Assembly: GCA_910592005.1 (NCBI GenBank)
Contig: CAJVPP010001128.1
Coordinates: forward strand, 1-22,539
DNA length: 22,539 nucleotides
Reading direction: 5' to 3'
Source: Funneliformis mosseae
Taxonomy: Eukaryota; Glomeromycota; Glomeromycetes; Glomerales; Glomeraceae
The notes beneath the pieces are model-generated. The model did not search any database and was not told the DNA's origin. It saw nothing but the letters and a program-made list of their open reading frames with translations. The position numbers and the translations under genes were made by a program. Below are positions 20,582-22,539 of the stretch, in pieces (position 1 is the stretch's first letter; every line of letters begins with the position of its first letter).

Positions 20582-20983
20582 CTATTTACAGTTGATATTC
20601 ATTTGTGAGAATTTTTTACCAAGAGGATTGCTACTTAATGCTTGTTCATCATTTTTATCACACTAAGTAAGATAATCCTGATATAAAGTAGCATAATATA
20701 TTTGTTTGCAAAGAATATCTTTAGGCTATAATAAAACATAATCTATTATGAATCGTTTGATATTAGAATAAGGCATTTCGCTAGAGCTTACTATCTTATT
20801 TTGTTTTCCATTTTCCTGATAGCTAATTGCATTTTTAAACCTAGTATTTTCATTTCTAAGCCTATTAACCTTTTCTTTTAATGAATCGATCTCTAATTGC
20901 ATATTTAAAATCTTGTAAGTTAGTGTAAATTCATATTATAAATTAGTGTTTTACTGTCTCAAAGAATAATTTTCAAAATCCAT
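20582..20983 (-). pseudogene. Decayed coiled-coil protein with possible winged-helix tail
   Basis: One minus-strand frame of 134 codons, from ATG at 20983 to TAG at 20582, keeps phase throughout. Its four internal stops (TAA, TAA, TAG, TAG) are each one transition from Gln codons. It starts MDFENYSLRQ. Codons about 30-60 form a heptad-like coiled coil (MQLEIDSLKEKVNRLRNEN). A linker (SSSEMPYSNIKRF) leads to DILCKQIYYATLYQDYL, CDKNDEQALSSNPLGKKFSQM. The order Tyr-xx-Tyr, Cys, Asn, Leu-S-x-x-x-(L/F)-G-K-x-F recalls the winged-helix domain at the C-terminus of poxvirus D5/phage-primase type proteins. That likeness is tentative, and the usual helicase domain is not here. The gene lies downstream of the Cys/His-rich relic on the same strand. 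Confidence 0.5.
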
Positions 20984-21006
20984 TATTGTGTATACTTTAG
21001 GATAAT

Positions 21007-21539
21007 TATTTTTTATGTATCTTTAATAATAAAATATATTGCATTTTGTTTTATAAAAAATCATCAAAGAAGGTATCAGAAGTACTTTGTTAAGTTTTTT
21101 TGCTATCCCTATAAAAATTCTCTATCCTTATAAGAAAAATTCTTGAGAACGCTCTTAGGAATAATCTTAATATCATTTTTGGATTTCTTAACTTATTTTA
21201 TTGAGTTCTTTACTACTTATTCTTAAGAACCCTATTAACACTAAGAAATTTTAAAGTTCTAGAAAAAAAATCAAAATTTTTCTATGGTATACCACTTGGG
21301 CAAATATAATCATATATATGGTTGATATAGTTGATATATAGTCGATGTATAATATATATAAAAAAAAATAAAAGGTAAAGAGTTTGAAAATTCATAGGAC
21401 TTATAGGATTCTTAAGAACAAGTAGTAAATTGCCTTTCTTAAAGTTTTAAAATTGTTAAAGAAGATACTTTTAGTGTCCTTATTAAGTTTTTTTGTCATC
21501 TTTATAAATTTTTTATGAGATCAAATTTTCAATAAATCA
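21007..21539 (-). pseudogene. Possible continuation of the Cys/His-rich relic, with internal repeat
   Basis: The frame of the Cys/His-rich relic runs on without a shift through this stretch, with intermittent stops and open pieces: FKKGNLLLVLKNPISPMNF, LRNPKMILRLFLRAFSRIF, RIENFYRDSKKT. A related FIENLIS, stop, KIYKDDKKT occurs near 21535-21480. So a roughly 65-bp segment is present as two direct copies (about 21065-21130 and 21458-21525). A 47-bp inverted pair, 21209-21255 with 21383-21429, lies between them. Alternatively the stretch is a foldback element inserted in the relic. Confidence 0.3.
21209..21429. repeat. 47-bp imperfect foldback
   Basis: Arms 21209-21255 and 21383-21429 are inverted copies, about 38 of 47 positions pairing. 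The strongest block is CTACTT(A/G)TTCTTAAGAA. The 127-bp loop contains (GTTGATATA)-like repeats (about 21319-21349) and an A-run. Confidence 0.55.
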
Positions 21540-21872
21540 TTAGAGATAACTAATAGCATTAGGCATTTTCATTCTATTAAGAGCCTGCTTCAATACCTCT
21601 GGAGTCTGCCTGTTTTGAAGCATTTTAGCCAACTTCTTCTAGTGATAATTTGCTTTCAAATAGCATTTATTTACATGCAAATTACAAAACCTATATTTAG
21701 AGGCTGTTGGTCTTCCACATCCATCTTGTTTGCATAGAGGTCGCTGACGTCTTTTTCAGTAAATACTATACCCTTCTGGTTGCATATTTCTATTCTCATA
21801 AACTATCCCTTCATCAAAGGGATACTGGCAAATATATTTACCTTCTATTGATATTATTCTTCCTTCAGTCAA
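21540..21872 (-). pseudogene. Decayed Cys/His-rich (zinc-finger-like) protein
   Basis: A minus-strand frame of 111 codons, open from 21872 to TAA at 21540 apart from a TGA (21758) and a TAG (21641). Both are one transition from Trp or Gln codons. It reads YICQYPFDEGIVYENRN, MQPEGYSIY, then RPLCKQDGCGRPTASKYRF and CNLHVNKC, followed by a helical tail (KKLAKMLQNRQTPEVLKQAL, NRMKMPNAISYL). Cysteines and histidine in C-x4-C-x10-C-x2-H spacing, plus the outlying C of YICQY and the C of NKC, suggest a zinc-binding module. G+C content and the long frame show it was recently a gene. The family is not recognised, and the true start is not visible. It is divergent from the polymerase-like relic starting 103 bp away. 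Confidence 0.55.
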
Positions 21873-21974
21873 TTAATCTTTTTGATGTCTATAATAATAT
21901 TTATTTTTATTTTAAACTTTTTTGTTAAAGTATTATACCAAAACTCAGGGTATACTAGATAAAATATCTGAAAT

Positions 21975-22465
21975 ATGACCAATTTTGAACTTTCAGAATT
22001 CCTTAGCGTTCTTGCACTTTTTCACCTAAAGGCTAAAAAAGATAAAATAGAAGGATAAATAATTTGTTACTCTAATGGGAATTACTTAAATTGCATTCCA
22101 AGCTGTAATGATATAGTTACAAAAAATGATAAGGGATTATTTGCAATTCTTGAAGATACTTTATCTAAGCAATAAGATATTCTATTTATGGTTATTGATA
22201 TAGAGGAATTTACTGAATTCATAAATGATAAGACACGTTATATATTACATCTCTACAGTCCACTTATTAATGGCCAGAAAGTAGTAGTATCAATTATAAA
22301 ATTCGAGTATTCTTTGATATTCTAATACTAGATAAGGAATTTATAAATGTATTTGAGGTATAAAAAAGAGGCATCCTCTCTAAAATTATTTAAAATAGAG
22401 CATATAAAAGCTTTCTATTTCATGATTATCATATAAAAAAAGCCATATTTATGCATTTACGCATA
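21975..22465 (+). pseudogene. Decayed N-terminal part of a fungal/viral-type family B DNA polymerase (tentative)
   Basis: ATG at 21975 opens a frame reading MTNFELSEFLSVLALFHLKA, stop (22056), IICYSNGNYLNCIPSCNDIV, KNDKGLFAILEDTLSKQ, stop (22173), DILFMVIDIEEFTEFIND, KTRYILHLYSPLINGQKVVV. A frameshift at about 22299 leads to IRVFFDILILDKEFINVFEV, a stop (22361), and later SFLFHDYHIKKAIFMHLRI. I recall this residue order (INGQKV, then GI-VFFD, then F-DYH) from the N-terminal region of protein-primed type B polymerases multi-copy in Glomeromycotina. That is memory, not a search. The exonuclease and polymerase motifs would lie beyond the window. The stops, the frameshift and the CGAGT repeat just after make it non-functional. 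If wrong, it is an unknown decayed gene. Confidence 0.45.
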
Positions 22466-22472
22466 GAGTTCC

Positions 22473-22539
22473 GAATGAGTCGAGTCGAGTCGAGTTTAAA
22501 GACCAACTCTATTCGACTCATTTTTTTCGAGTCGAGTCG
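22473..22539. repeat. CGAGT pentanucleotide repeat, inverted, cut by window edge
   Basis: GAGTCGAGTCGAGTCGAG occupies about 22477-22494. After a short spacer, ATTCGACTCAT (22511-22521) pairs with ATGAGTCGAGT at 22475-22485. A second forward block (CGAGTCGAGTCG) starts at 22528 and reaches the edge. The pentamer is far richer in G+C than the flanks, so this is a distinct, probably recently inserted, repeat. Its size is unknown. Confidence 0.7.

Noticed and set aside
20460..20666. 68-codon plus-strand hydrophobic frame
   Set aside because: Mostly antisense to the minus-strand coiled-coil relic and its possible extension. Hydrophobicity comes from A/T-rich codons, and no signal or family is recognisable.
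21707..21928. 73-codon plus-strand frame
   Set aside because: It overlaps in antisense the Cys/His-rich minus-strand relic, which has the patterned Cys spacing and long helical tail expected of a real protein.

Overview
The window looks like a gene-poor, extremely AT-rich stretch of a eukaryotic nuclear genome, most likely an arbuscular mycorrhizal fungus (Glomeromycotina, Rhizophagus/Gigaspora type). That assignment is an inference. It rests on the AT richness, one intact family 25 glycosyltransferase gene, and decayed transposase-like genes whose residue patterns I associate from memory with repeat families of these fungi. No rRNA, tRNA, CRISPR array or bacterial operon structure is visible.

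Layout. 1-541: AT-rich DNA with a 24-A tract. 542-986: a small element framed by two related 36-bp palindromes, one of them perfect. 1597-2171 (+): decayed DDE endonuclease-like transposase. 2466-3323 (+): the only intact gene, a GT25 glycosyltransferase with a type II membrane anchor, preceded by a nested inverted repeat. 4627-5534: a terminal-inverted-repeat element whose core holds five 60-bp tandem units. 6442-8370 (+): decayed MULE transposase with FAR1-like, MULE and SWIM parts. 9960-11880 (-): a second decayed DDE transposase family. 12230-13003 (+): Tc1/mariner relic. 13393-13770 (+): tail of a pogo/Tigger-like transposase. 14463-15132 (+): decayed gene of unknown family. 16137-16416: two diverged direct repeats. 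17630-17978: long purine tract. 19592-19744: perfect 28-bp palindrome plus 19-bp tandem repeats. 20138-20230: possible tRNA-derived SINE. 20582-21872 (-) and 21975-22465 (+): a divergent pair of decayed gene blocks. The minus side holds a Cys/His-rich protein and a coiled-coil protein with a possible winged helix; the plus side resembles the N-terminal region of a fungal/viral-type family B DNA polymerase. 22473-22539: a CGAGT repeat reaching the window edge.

How it fits together. Apart from the glycosyltransferase, almost everything readable is mobile-element wreckage. The stops and catalytic substitutions are largely what C-to-T and G-to-A transitions would produce, consistent with old, methylation-linked decay. 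The most unusual part is the right end, which may be the remains of a large self-replicating, virus-like element.
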